Position numbers and translations under genes: made by a program | Shown here: one piece after another, positions 37,504 to 47,999 of the stretch | How the letters are laid out: every line of letters begins with the position of its first letter | Position numbering within the stretch: position 1 is the stretch's first letter | Notes under the pieces: model-generated | The model's input: the letters and a program-made list of their open reading frames with translations, nothing else | Databases searched by the model: none | What the model was told of the DNA's origin: nothing | Assembly (NCBI GenBank): GCA_963965975.1 | Contig: OZ014423.1 | Coordinates: 3,808,301 to 3,872,300, forward strand | From: Xestospongia bergquistia | Taxonomy: Eukaryota > Porifera > Demospongiae > Haplosclerida > Petrosiidae | Direction of reading: 5' to 3' | Length of the DNA: 64,000 bases

Positions 37504-37593
37504 TTCATAATCAGAAGTAGCACCTGCATTTTCTAAGAGTTGTACTATTGTGTTATGAGCATTAATGTAAGCTACAGTATGAGGTGTTATATG
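37504..37593 (-). CDS. Gene B candidate ankyrin exon (most upstream found)
   Basis: A 90-bp minus-strand exon, acceptor catatag, donor gtgtat, coding HITPHTVAYINAHNTIVQLL, then ENAGATSDYE. The TPH.VAY.NAH..IVQLLE.AGA pattern is a diverged ankyrin repeat. The donor is ambiguous between gtgtat and gtatac. Confidence 0.5.
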
Positions 37594-38536
37594 CTATATG
37601 ATAAATACAGACATTATAATAATTTCATTCAATCAAATTATAATACACTATTAAAAATAGTACATGTAAATATCATGTATGTTATTAATTGTGGATACTA
37701 ATCCAGTAACTTTAACAAATACAAGAATAATTACTAAATTGTGTAAGTCTTAAAGTTTTAAATTGAAATTTAGGTGTGGTTAAAAGAATTAATACTCAAT
37801 AAATCCCTATATTTTGAATTAATTATTTAAGTTAGCAGTCACAAATAATAATTGTAAGATAACACTGTAAAAACTGATTGGTTGATTAACCAATACATGG
37901 ATATACAAGTTCCATGATGCAAACTGAAAGTAAAGGTAATATAGTTTTAATAACTATTGTCCTATGGGAAATAATTGTTCATCTCATGACAAAAGGTTAT
38001 CTTTCTTTTTAAAAATTCTAAACATGCAAAGCTTCATTATTTCTTGAGACAAGTATGTATTTAGTTATTTTGACATTTAGTTTTTAGAAGTTGAGTGGAA
38101 ATTCAGTTATTAATATTTCTAATATCAGATTGAATGATAGTGAAGTCAGTATATATATATAGGCAATGAAAATGAAAAATGTCATCAGTGTAGGCAAAAG
38201 AGAGGGTGTTTAATGACGTTATTAAGGTATAAAATAAAAAGAAGTGGGACCAGAATTTAATCCTGGGAAAATAACATACATAATTATATAAAAGAAGTGA
38301 AAACTAATATTATCTGTAAAGACTGTTCAGAGATGCACAATCATATACTTCTCTCTTATTATATAATTATGCATGTCCTTTATATGTCACAACAGTAACC
38401 ATCAGAAATATACATAATAATTATACCAAATCTTATAAAGTAAACAAGATATTGAAAATGAAAGCCACATTCACATGACAACAATAACCTGTAAATTTTG
38501 TCAATACAGTACTCAATAACAATATGATTATTATAA

Positions 38537-38730
38537 CAGGATTTCAGCCACTTCTCTCAAAACATTTGTGACCTAATTTTTGAAACAGGACTATTTGTTA
38601 AAACACCTCAAAAACAGCTTTGATACACACAGTTGCTATATATGTACAACTACTCATTGTCAATATATTGTACTCAAAACTTTTTTGAGGTGTTTAGTGA
38701 TAGTGGTCCCTTTTCACTAATAAATCACTA
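38537..38730. mobile_element. Foldback MITE, copy 2 (same family)
   Basis: It shares CACTTCTCTCAAAACATTTG, TGTTAAAACA and TTGCTATATATG with the element at 5545-5778, in the same inverted arrangement (AAAACACCTCAAAAA...TTTTTTGAGGTGTTT). The ends are eroded and no target duplication is clear. Confidence 0.5.
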
Positions 38731-39012
38731 ATATTTAAATTACTTTCTAATTATTCTATACCAACTAAATCATAACACTTCATTTTGCTTTGTAAATCCT
38801 TATCTTGTCTTGATTTATATTGACAGCTGTAGGGGTTAATAATAACAAGTTGGGTATAACAAAATCCACATAATAAAAATTAATAAAACTAAGCTTTTTC
38901 AGAAGGTAATAAAAATATCAAGTCTGTCTATTCATAATAAAACATTAAATGTATGTAACATGTACATGTATATCAGTTCAATGTGTTTATGAACATGACA
39001 TAAATAAAAATA

Positions 39013-39872
39013 TCAATTTTTCTTAATGACCACACCCTTCTCTTTCTCCTCTACAGAGAGACAAAATACTTCTTCACTAAGTTTATCTCTTTCAACAACA
39101 GTCACTTTCTCTTTCCTTTGTACTAGTGTATTAGCAACTACAACCTATATAGAGGAGTATAGTGGTCATATTATTTGTATGTCAATATAAATATTATATC
39201 AAGACACATGTAGTTACTTATCAATCATAAATGTATCATTCATACAAAGATAATGGAACAATCAATATGTCCGTAAATGCATAACGAGAAAAGATGAAAG
39301 GAGTAGGAATATGAAACTCCCAAGCAATTGTCTAAAATTACAAGTCATGTTGGCAAATTACTTATAAAATACTAATGTAGCGATTGTACATCAACATCAT
39401 CTAGGTAATCTAGATTCAACTATACACTCATCTTTATGCATGTTCATGACTAAGAGACCTGTTCTGCCTTAACACAACTGCTATCATAGTTTATAACAGG
39501 AACTATTTATGACTACTTGTGATACATTATACTGATAAGTCACATAACTACTTTATTGTGGTCTAGTCTAATTATATTAAGTCCCATAAGCTTAACCTAG
39601 CATTTTAATGAATGATATCCTTCCTCATGTGCACTCATAATTTGTTTTAAGTAGTAAAAACAATCACATTGAAAAGTTTCACTAACATCGATTGTGACTT
39701 TGTACACGTACATACACTAGATCATATTGTACATGTAAACTATATGTTTTGATAACAACTTTACTAGAAGGCAAATAATGTATATTTTTCTACTTTACTG
39801 ACTTACTTGATGTCCATATTTAGTCAGAGCTTTTCTAGTTTTACTAACTAAAATACTCTCATCAGTTTCTAA
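39013..39872 (-). CDS. PPCS: PPCS-like last two exons (phosphopantothenate-cysteine ligase), minus copy
   Basis: The exon at 39807-39872 codes LETDESILVSKTRKALTKYG and HQ, joined in phase 0 to 39013-39144, coding VVVANTLVQRKEKVTVVERD and ending IKKN and TGA. The LETD.....K.RKAL.KY.HQVVVAN.L..R pattern is the C-terminal part of animal PPCS, the enzyme that joins cysteine to phosphopantothenate in coenzyme A synthesis. The intron is 662 bp. Upstream exons coding the rest of the enzyme were not found in the window, so this copy is either truncated or continues in exons I could not see. Confidence 0.6.
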
Positions 39873-40091
39873 CTAGTACCAGATTAATATCATATAAAAT
39901 CAATGGAATAGATATACTTTAAAGGAGACAACATAAGGTAAGCAATGTTGAGTAATTACTGCTATTAACTTTGGTACTTGTTGAAGTGAAGACTCAATGA
40001 TGTTGATGATGATATCTTATGTTCAACATGACAAGAATATAAAAGAGATTATGTTTATATACACAACAATGAATCTGAAGTTCCTCTTCTG

Positions 40092-40729
40092 TAGTGTTGT
40101 TTTAGTTAACAATAACTAAAACTAAAACATATTTTAGTAAGGCACTTTTCCTATACTAAAACTAAAACTAAAATTCAAACTTCATAGTGCTTATAACAAT
40201 AACTAAAACTAAAACTACTGGTGTCTAACTATAACTAAAACTATAACTGTAATTGTGACTGACATTAACTATAACTAAAACTAAAATTGTACACTATTAA
40301 CCAAAACTATTACAGTATACAGCAGAGGTGTGACTTCTTAAAGTAGGTGGGGCATTTGTTCACATGTACCATTAACAAAATGGCTGATAACTTATTTACT
40401 GGTTCTTTTGAGCATTCTGCTACTTAAAATTTAGAACGAGAAGTCTTCTTAAGAAAGAACAAGATATACATTACTTACATTTGAGTTATTTTATTAGTAT
40501 TATGATAATTAATTATGATGATTTTTTACAATAACTAAAACTAAAACTAAAAGAATTTGGTGACGAGAACTATAACTAAAACTAAAATACACTTTAGAAT
40601 TGATAACAATAACTATAACTAAAATTGTTTTCAATTGCATTGCTATAACTAAAACTAAAACTTAAAGTAAAGAGAGTAGGAAAACTATAACTAAAACTAA
40701 AACTAATTTACCATACTAAAACAACACTA
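40092..40729. mobile_element. hAT-type MITE with 8-bp target duplication
   Basis: TAGTGTTGTTTTAGT at the left is exactly inverted at the right as ACTAAAACAACACTA. The same 8 bp, CTCTTCTG, flank both sides (40084-40091 and 40730-40737). Eight-bp duplications and TIRs of this kind are hAT hallmarks. The 638-bp interior has no coding capacity and is filled with AACTAAAACTAAAAC-type repeats. Confidence 0.85.
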
Positions 40730-40737
40730 CTCTTCTG

Positions 40738-43700
40738 ATGTTAGCATATATATATAGTACACTTCTTAAAGAGGTTTACTATTATATGTATATTAATTTA
40801 TGAAACCTAATTATAATTATTTTTCACTAAATAAACAACTATATTTATTACATGCAAGTAATAGTAAGTTTAAAGTGCATCTACAACTCTACTTATTCTC
40901 ATATAATGTCTTATATATCACAAATGTCTTTTATGAACACATAATCTAGTGAAGTAGCTCCTCTCTTTAAAACAGGAATAGAGCTAAAGATACGACTATA
41001 TAGTGATGTTTGCTCTTTGCTAAATTATCATAAACACTATTTAAGAGGAAGGTCTAGTTTGACAGCCTAGAATGTTTCACATACCATAACCTCAGGATGT
41101 ATAAAGAAATCAGACACAACTACAACCAGATATATCATATATTGAGACTTGAGAGGTATTCATTAATGAACTAACAACATTAAGATAATGTACATAGTTA
41201 AATATAGTAGTGAATGGGACTAATAGTAATTCTTTAAGGTTTTGTATGTTAAACTGATAAGTTGCTTGACTCACTTCAAATTGCAACAGAAAATAGCTCA
41301 CTTGGTATTATATGTCAAACCAAAATTGCTTCTGACACAACATGATAATAGCTCTTTATAAAACCAAACATCCAAGCAAATAAAAACAAAATTCATGAAA
41401 AATTCTTGATCAAGTCATTAACATGAGCAAGTAAAATGATCACATGATAATTACAATTATAACTTATAAGTCATGTAGGTGTGGACACAAAGTTCTTATC
41501 AGACTGAGGCAAGGAAATTTGGCCACAGCTTAAAAACAAAACATTTTTGAAAAAATTGTCATGCAAAAATATATAAAATTGTGTATTGCATGCACATTGC
41601 CTTTTGGGAGCGATAAATTCTACCATAATGCCTGTACTTTGGGAAGAGAGAGAGACACACAGTGCAAGTACTGTAACACTAGCCTACATAGTGAGATGAA
41701 AGGGTAATTGATCTACAGTAGTCACAATAATTGCATGTACTGAAACATGTACGTGTATAAACTACAGGACCATATATATATATTTATATACATATATGAT
41801 ACATATAGATGTACATGTACATGTAGCTTTTGAGTTTCACTAGTTGTGTGTGGAATTCAAAATATGCTGACAAAAACTGTGTCATGCAGTAACATGATAC
41901 GAGTGTGATCTTATAGCTTTAACACAACATTTAGGAGTCAAATAAAACTTCATTCACTTATAATCTTGTTGTAGTTGTCAAAATATTATAATTATTATAT
42001 TATTTTAATTCTTTATATAATCTCTAATATAGGTTTCATTTTATCACTGACAATAATGTCTCTAGTACTACTGATATCCATTAAGTGAATGAGTTAAGAT
42101 ACAGTAAATGGACAATGGAAACGTTTAAAGAGGACTATGGATATAAAAAGATGCCTACATAACCTTGAGAGAGAAACTGTATGACAGAAATGCATAATAG
42201 AATTTCACAAAGCCAAGCAAATAGGACTAAGTGATCATTGTGTGACATGAATAGGGAGTCAGACTCAGAGTGTACAGGTACCACAGTATTGTCTAATGAC
42301 CAGGAGTTGGACATAACTTCAAATAGTTTCAATAGTGCTGATGATGAATAGTGCTAATAACTTCATTCAAAGAAAATGATATGGAACAACACAAGAATCA
42401 AACTACTTAATACTTTCAAACGAGAAAGATCTCGATATTATGGACAATAATAATTACTGTTGTGAAAGTATCATTTAAAGTGATGTTTGGCACCCAAATG
42501 ATGATGATCAGAATGATGAAGCTTAAGAAGCACTTTTAGGAGAATATCAACATCTATTTTCAGTTACTTCAACATCTTTATACTCATGCATTTTCTGTTA
42601 CACTGCTCTCAACTTTTCACAATCATAGTTTAATCTATGTATATATGTCTTCTGACAGTTTTAAGCTTATTAGTCAAGTTTTGCTTTAATTCACTTAATT
42701 CTCTTCCTTAAACACAATATACTATCATAAAAAAGTTTATTAACTATGATGATGAGATTCTGGTCCATCAATATATGCTGTACCTTTCTAATTGGCTATT
42801 GCTGTTAGACTCTGACTATTTACAAAGTGAATGCCAGGTCTGGTATTTAGAAAGCTTCATTTATTGAAGTGTGTCTTCATAAAAAGTTATAGCATCTTTA
42901 TTCAGGTTTTAAGAGGTTATGAATACATGCCATAGATCATTGAATTGTAGTCCTATTAAATGATTCCTGTCAACTATTACACTATATTTATTAATTGAAT
43001 ATTGTATTGAGCTATTGCAATATTGCTTTGAATGAGACCATGATTTGTATAGTATCTGTGAAGTAACATGATGAACTAATCTAAAAGTATCTATATAATA
43101 TCTCATTTATAATAAATTACGACAGACCACTCAAATATAAATTATTAAGTATAAAAATTTGGCCAATTTAACTCAGGACAATGAACTCACATTAGTGAGG
43201 TAACTACTTAATTAAGTTTTAATTTTTTGAAGCATATCATGAACTTAATTTTATTAGAAAAATACCTAAAACTACGTGTTACTTGCTTGATTGCTGTGCT
43301 CAATGTCGAAGTCACAATCTTGTTCATTTCTGGAACCACTTCTCACATGTTTGAAAGATTGGAGGACAAAGTAATCATCACATGTATGTACGTATGATAA
43401 CTACAACACATATGCAGAATATGAAATTTATATTCCTGGAAGGGGTCAACAATTACTCGAAGCATATATAACTGATATGTTCTGTGATGGATTCACCTAC
43501 AAAGGCAGCTATTTTTAATTGCAGCTAGTACAATGGCCATTAACGTTACTCAACTTGCAAACAACGGGGTAGTAAGTATGGTAAGGACCTAATTGATAGT
43601 ATACTCAAAGTGAACACATTTCTGGGAACTGTTACTGGTTACTGCTGGAAGAGATAAAGGTTGTGTATATGCATATCAAGAAGGCATAAGAATGAGAGAA

Positions 43701-44561
43701 CATCAGGATCACTACAGGGAGGCTCAAAAAGCTCTGGATGCTAGGCTCTTCCTTGTTAACCTCATGTAAGTATTAGACTATATGTTTAGGCTATTTGTGG
43801 TGTTGATGGTATTATCCCTTACATATGATCGCAAGTTTTGCATGTGTGTGGTATTTTGCCATTATTCAGTTCTCAAGAAAAATAATTATGAGAATAAATT
43901 GTTCTCTACAAACAATAACATGTCATTGCATGCGCAAGATATTTAAAGGAGACTACAGTCTATAAAGTTGTTATAAGTGGAGAATCTATTTGTCAAGCTA
44001 CAGAACAACATAGCATTGTATAACATCTATCCTCAATGATTGTGTTTCTGGCAGATAATTTGGCTCATTTTTGAATGCTGTTCCATGAGATGTGCAAGTG
44101 TGGGTTCGTGAGAAGAAACTAAATAAGACAACTCTCATAGCAGTCTTCAGACAAAGGATCAAATATTTAAACACAATGGATTTAGTTCTTGGTTTTTTAC
44201 AATAGATTATAACAGACTGTAAAAGATTCATTCATGTTGATGATGATATCATATGTTCAACATGGCATAAATATAAAAGAAATAGAAGTTATTACATTGT
44301 ATATACAACAGAGATATCTCCATACAACTAGTATATTTCCTAGTTATTCATTACATGTAGTTGTGTATATTAATTATGGAAACTACATGCACTTAAAACA
44401 TATAATTTTCATTAAATGAACAATATAAGTTACTACATTACTTACAACAAGTACTAAAGTTAATAAAAGTATTAACTCAACATTGCTCACTTAATACTTT
44501 CATTGTCTCCTTCAAAGTATGTCTATTCCATTGATATTATATGATATTAATCTGTTACTAG
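40738..44561. other. Gene-poor stretch between the two PPCS-like tails
   Basis: No gene is assigned. 41138-41220 is repeated in direct orientation at 45677-45755, and 39993-40080 is similar in direct orientation to 44230-44320. Exon-like bits at 43533-43571 and about 43697-43766 are too short to call. Confidence 0.45.
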
Positions 44562-45046
44562 TTAGAAACTGATGAGAGTATTTTAGTTAGCAGAACTAGA
44601 AAAGCTCTAACAAAATATGGACATCACGTAAGTTTATAAACTATATTAAAGTAATCTTAAATTGTTCTCTAGAGATAGGTTGATCAGTTATATGAATAGT
44701 TTACTGTATATGGACATAGAACAATTTTCTCTTCACTCCTTTTGAATAACAGACAGTTTTTACTACATAGCTTTTACTGTGTTCATTGCTTTCAACCATT
44801 TTAAGTACTCAACAGTAAATAATACTAAGTTAATAATCTGAAGAGATCATATGTTTTCATATAATATCATTATAGGAATGTATATGTGTAAAATATCTAT
44901 GATCTATTCTATAGATTGTAATTGATAATACACTAGTACAAAAGAAAGAGAAAGTGACTGTTGTTGAAAGAGATAAACTTAATGAAGAAGTAGTTTGTCT
45001 CTCTGTAGAGGAGAAAGAGAAAGGCATGATCAGTAAAAGAAATTAA
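44562..45046 (+). CDS. PPCS: PPCS-like last two exons, plus copy
   Basis: The exon at 44562-44627 codes LETDESILVSRTRKALTKYG and HH, joined in phase 0 to 44915-45046, coding IVIDNTLVQKKEKVTVVERD and ending SKRN and TAA. Exon sizes (66 and 132 bp) equal those of the minus copy at 39013-39872. The intron is only 287 bp. The conserved VVVAN reads IVIDN here, a change in a well-kept segment, so this may be the non-functional copy. No upstream exons were recognised. Confidence 0.6.
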
Positions 45047-46090
45047 TATTTTATCTGTGTTTTGAACGTTAAAGTAAAAATTACATAACAAAGTTAATAT
45101 ATATTGTTGTCAGTTATAATTACTACTTTTATTAATATCTTATAAATTATTATACATTTTAGTTTTATACTTACACACGTACATGTACATCGTATTATTA
45201 GAATTAGCCACAAAGGGTTAAAAATTGAACATGTCTCATGGCGGGTAGAAAGACAAGGCTTCCGAAGATAGTGTGATTTAACTACTGATAATAGTGTTGA
45301 TGTTGGTGACACTACACTGCATATATGAGGCTGTGCCTTTGTTATATGCAGTGTCAGAAGAATCTAGCAAAGAGGTACACCTTCATACACTTGATTTCAA
45401 CCACTTAGGCGAGTCAGACATTGTCGTTCCACTGGTTAATACAATATATCTTGGCTGAGAAAGCTTTAATGCTTGTTGTCACAGGATAAGACGTTTGTGG
45501 CTCTATAATTTATTAATAAAATTATGTCCTTAAAGACATGTCCTTTGTCCTTATTTGAAAGTCTAACGTGACCTTTGCACTTTATTGAACAATCTCAAAC
45601 ACTTTGGTAAAGATCTAATTTAATAGACTAGCAGTTCTTATTTACAATATCGGAGTGTATATATCATACAAGCATATCATATATTGAGAGGTGTTCATTA
45701 ATGGACTAATAACATTGAGATAATGTACATAGTCAAATATAGTAGTGAATGGGACACAATATAACAAGTTAATTGTTAAAAATATAATTATCTGTTACAA
45801 TGTGTTATGCCATAATAATTATAAACTGTTTACAATCATTGTGTTCATTCATACTAACATGAAGATTATCAAGACAGTGTTTGTTTTTTGTACATTCATT
45901 TATGTCTTTTCTACTATCAGATTTAGTGATATATTTGAAGGTTTCATATTTTATACTTGTTCCTGATTTTCTTCTGTTACTTGATATTTTACTACAAACT
46001 TCAATGGAGACATTGAATTTGGTTCTACATAACATTATTATTATTTTCGTAAAGTTGATTAGTATAAGCTGTATAATTATTTATATTGTA
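45047..46090. other. Non-coding flank of the PPCS-like plus copy
   Basis: It contains the second copy of the roughly 80-bp direct repeat (45677-45755). Small open frames on both strands at 45745-46132 overlap each other and show no domain. Confidence 0.5.
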
Positions 46091-46200
46091 GTGGGTATTT
46101 GTATGGTACAGGAAGTGCATACTCCAATATGAAATTAAAACGTTTAATAGTATTAATTTCTCATTGAACTGTGCACTTCCTGTCCTGTACAAATAACCAC
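46091..46200. mobile_element. 110-bp foldback MITE with TA target duplication
   Basis: GTGGGTATTTGTATGGTACA, then GGAAGTGCA, is mirrored by TGCACTTCCTGTCCTGTACA, then AATAACCAC at the right, leaving a middle of about 50 bp. TA lies immediately outside both ends. This size and TA duplication fit a Tc1/mariner-derived MITE. Confidence 0.6.
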
Positions 46201-46254
46201 TAGCAATACATTGTATATTACAGAATTCTTAGCCTCCATTTGCATATAATCTAG

Positions 46255-46712
46255 TTATATAGACATACTGTAGATGTTAATAAAGACTGTTATATGTACT
46301 ATTAAAATTAGAGGCACTTATCCTCAAAGTTATTGTTTGACATGATACTATGCTCGTTCCTCCTTTGAAAGACTATATCAACTAAAGTAAGTAGTAAAAT
46401 ACTTTGTAGAAGAGTGAAATGTTTAATTATAATTATAACATAGATTGTTGTATTGACATGTACTCAAGAATCCAAATATGATTATGAGCTGAACAGTATT
46501 TCCTTCCTTCTTAGTTAGAAATTTTTGTTTATGTAAATTTTGTTCAGTTATGTCTATGTAGGATGTTTGATAATATATTATAACATTGTTACAACAATTT
46601 CCCTATTAACTGTATGTGGTTATAGATTTCAAGTACAAGCATTCTCTGAAAATTTTTAATTTTTTTTAAAGGAATCTATGAAATTTAAGATGCCGCAATG
46701 TTTAAATATTAA
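46255..46712. repeat. 0.46-kb direct repeat, left copy
   Basis: About 90% identical by eye to 47546-47999, starting at AGACATACTGTAGATG and ending at AAATATTA. The two copies bracket the Penelope-like relic. No coding sequence is seen in it. Confidence 0.75.
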
Positions 46713-46768
46713 AATGAGGAATTGCAATAATATACAGCACTATAATAATATACAGCAGTAGCGTCTAG

Positions 46769-47233
46769 TATACCCTAGTTCTTCCTTATGTCAGAGGCCT
46801 CAGTGAGGACATTGGGAAAGCCTGTCGCCACCTCAACATCATAACAACTTTTACCTCAAAAAATACACTTAGAAGGTCCTTATCATGGGTCAAGACCCCC
46901 ATTCCACAGGAAGAAAAGATTGGAGTCATCTATAAGATCCCCTGTGAATGTGGAGCTGTCTACATCGGGGAAACAGGCCAAACATTGAAGACTAGGATAG
47001 CTGAACATAAAAGAGCTGTCATTAACAGAGATACCGACAACGCTCTTGCATGACACTACATTGATACAGGACACAGGATTTTATGGGTTGAATGCAGAAT
47101 ATTAGAACAAGAAATCAACTGGTGGAAGAGGAGAACTAAAGAAGTTATCTACATAAAAACCACCAGCAACACCATCAACTCTGATCCAGGCTTAATCATT
47201 AATCCTACCTGGACTTCTCTATTCTGCAGTTAA
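46769..47233 (+). pseudogene. GIY-YIG endonuclease end of a Penelope-like retroelement
   Basis: A single frame of 155 codons runs to TAA at 47231. It contains IGVIYKIPCECGAVYIGETG and QTLKTRIAEHKRAV, the GIY-YIG core with its CxC and R..EH motifs, then GHRILWVECRILEQEINWWK. This endonuclease follows the reverse transcriptase in Penelope-like elements. One in-frame TGA at 47051-47053 breaks the domain just before the conserved His, and the reverse transcriptase part is absent (5' truncated). No intact protein is possible. Confidence 0.75.
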
Positions 47234-47449
47234 CGATCTTCGTAATAAAAACTTATAGCCACTCCTCCTATAATTAATTAACCACTTCGCGTTCTTTTCG
47301 TCTTTCGTGGTACAACTCTGTATTCGTGATCTCTAACATGGTACAACTTAGCGCCCTTTTCTATCTTCCTAAGACAACTTGTGGCCTACATAATAACTGT
47401 AAACATCATGCATTTGCTACATAAGTGACTGTTTTCTTGCCATTGTTTC

Positions 47450-47489
47450 TTAACAGCTGATGAAGGCCTTGGCCGAAACGTTCTGTTAA
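47450..47489 (+). ncRNA. Hammerhead-ribozyme-like motif of the Penelope-like element
   Basis: The order is TTAACAG, then the core CTGATGA, then AGGCCTTGGCC (a GGC/GCC stem around CTTG), then GAAACGTT, then CTGTTAA. The outer TTAACAG/CTGTTAA pair perfectly as stem I, CTGATGA and GAA(A) are the invariant hammerhead core, and cleavage would fall after 47482. Stem III would be the self-complementary ACGT, as in dimer-acting minimal hammerheads of Penelope-like elements. One extra A next to stem II departs from the ideal. Confidence 0.6.
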
Positions 47490-47545
47490 CTTTTTCAGAA
47501 TTCTATCACGTTCATAAAACTCAATTAATTTCTATATTTAAATTA

Positions 47546-47999
47546 TACAGACATACTGTAGATGTTAATAAAGACTGTTATATGTACTATTAAAATTAGA
47601 AATGCTTATCCTCAAAGTTATTGCTTGACATTATACTATGCTTGTTCCTCCTTTGAAAGACTATATCAACTAAAATAAGTAGAAAAATACTTTGTAGAAG
47701 AGTGAACTTTTTAATTATAATTATAACATAGATTGTTGTATTGACATGTACTTGAGAATCCAAATATGATTATGAACTGAGCAGTATTTTCTTCCTTCTT
47801 AGATAGAATTGTTTGTCTATGAAAATTGTGTTAGTTATGTTGATGTAGGATGTTTGATAATATAACATTATTACCTTGCATACAATAATTTCCCTATTAG
47901 CTGTATGTGGTTATAGACTTCAAGTACAAGCATTCTCTGAGAACTTTAATTTTTTTAAAGGAATGTATGAAATTTAAGATGCAGCAATATCTAAATATT
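47546..47999. repeat. 0.46-kb direct repeat, right copy
   Basis: The partner of 46255-46712. Its right end, AAATATTA, is exactly where the satellite array begins. Confidence 0.75.

Larger units (their letters stand above)
24740..37593 (-). pseudogene. Gene B: inverted ANK-ROC-COR relative of gene A, disrupted and lacking the C-terminal half
   Basis: Read on the minus strand, ankyrin exons run from 37593 down to 28466 and join in phase 0 to a ROC-COR exon starting at 26849. That exon is clearly homologous to gene A exon 6. The P-loop GKTEAGKSS, DFAGH and VIGSHIDE are intact, but three lesions follow: a 155-bp deletion near 25645 and a 1-bp deletion near 25340, which together restore the frame, then a deletion of about 112 bp near 24960 that removes the exon end, the intron and part of the next exon and creates an early stop. 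Homology to gene A fades at about 24740. No Death, CARD or ZU5 exons lie between here and gene A. The alternative to a pseudogene is a truncated ANK-ROC product ending at 25641. Confidence 0.78.

Noticed and set aside
43533..43766. Possible two small exons (MAINVTQLANNGV, then a piece ending ALDARLFLVNL) with gtaagt donors
   Set aside because: The segments are very short, the acceptor between them is ambiguous and no family is recognised, so they are not listed as a gene.
44233..44264. Palindrome with 8-bp arms CATGTTGA/TCAACATG as a regulatory site
   Set aside because: It belongs to a longer direct-orientation repeat shared with 39993-40080, and nothing indicates a regulatory role.
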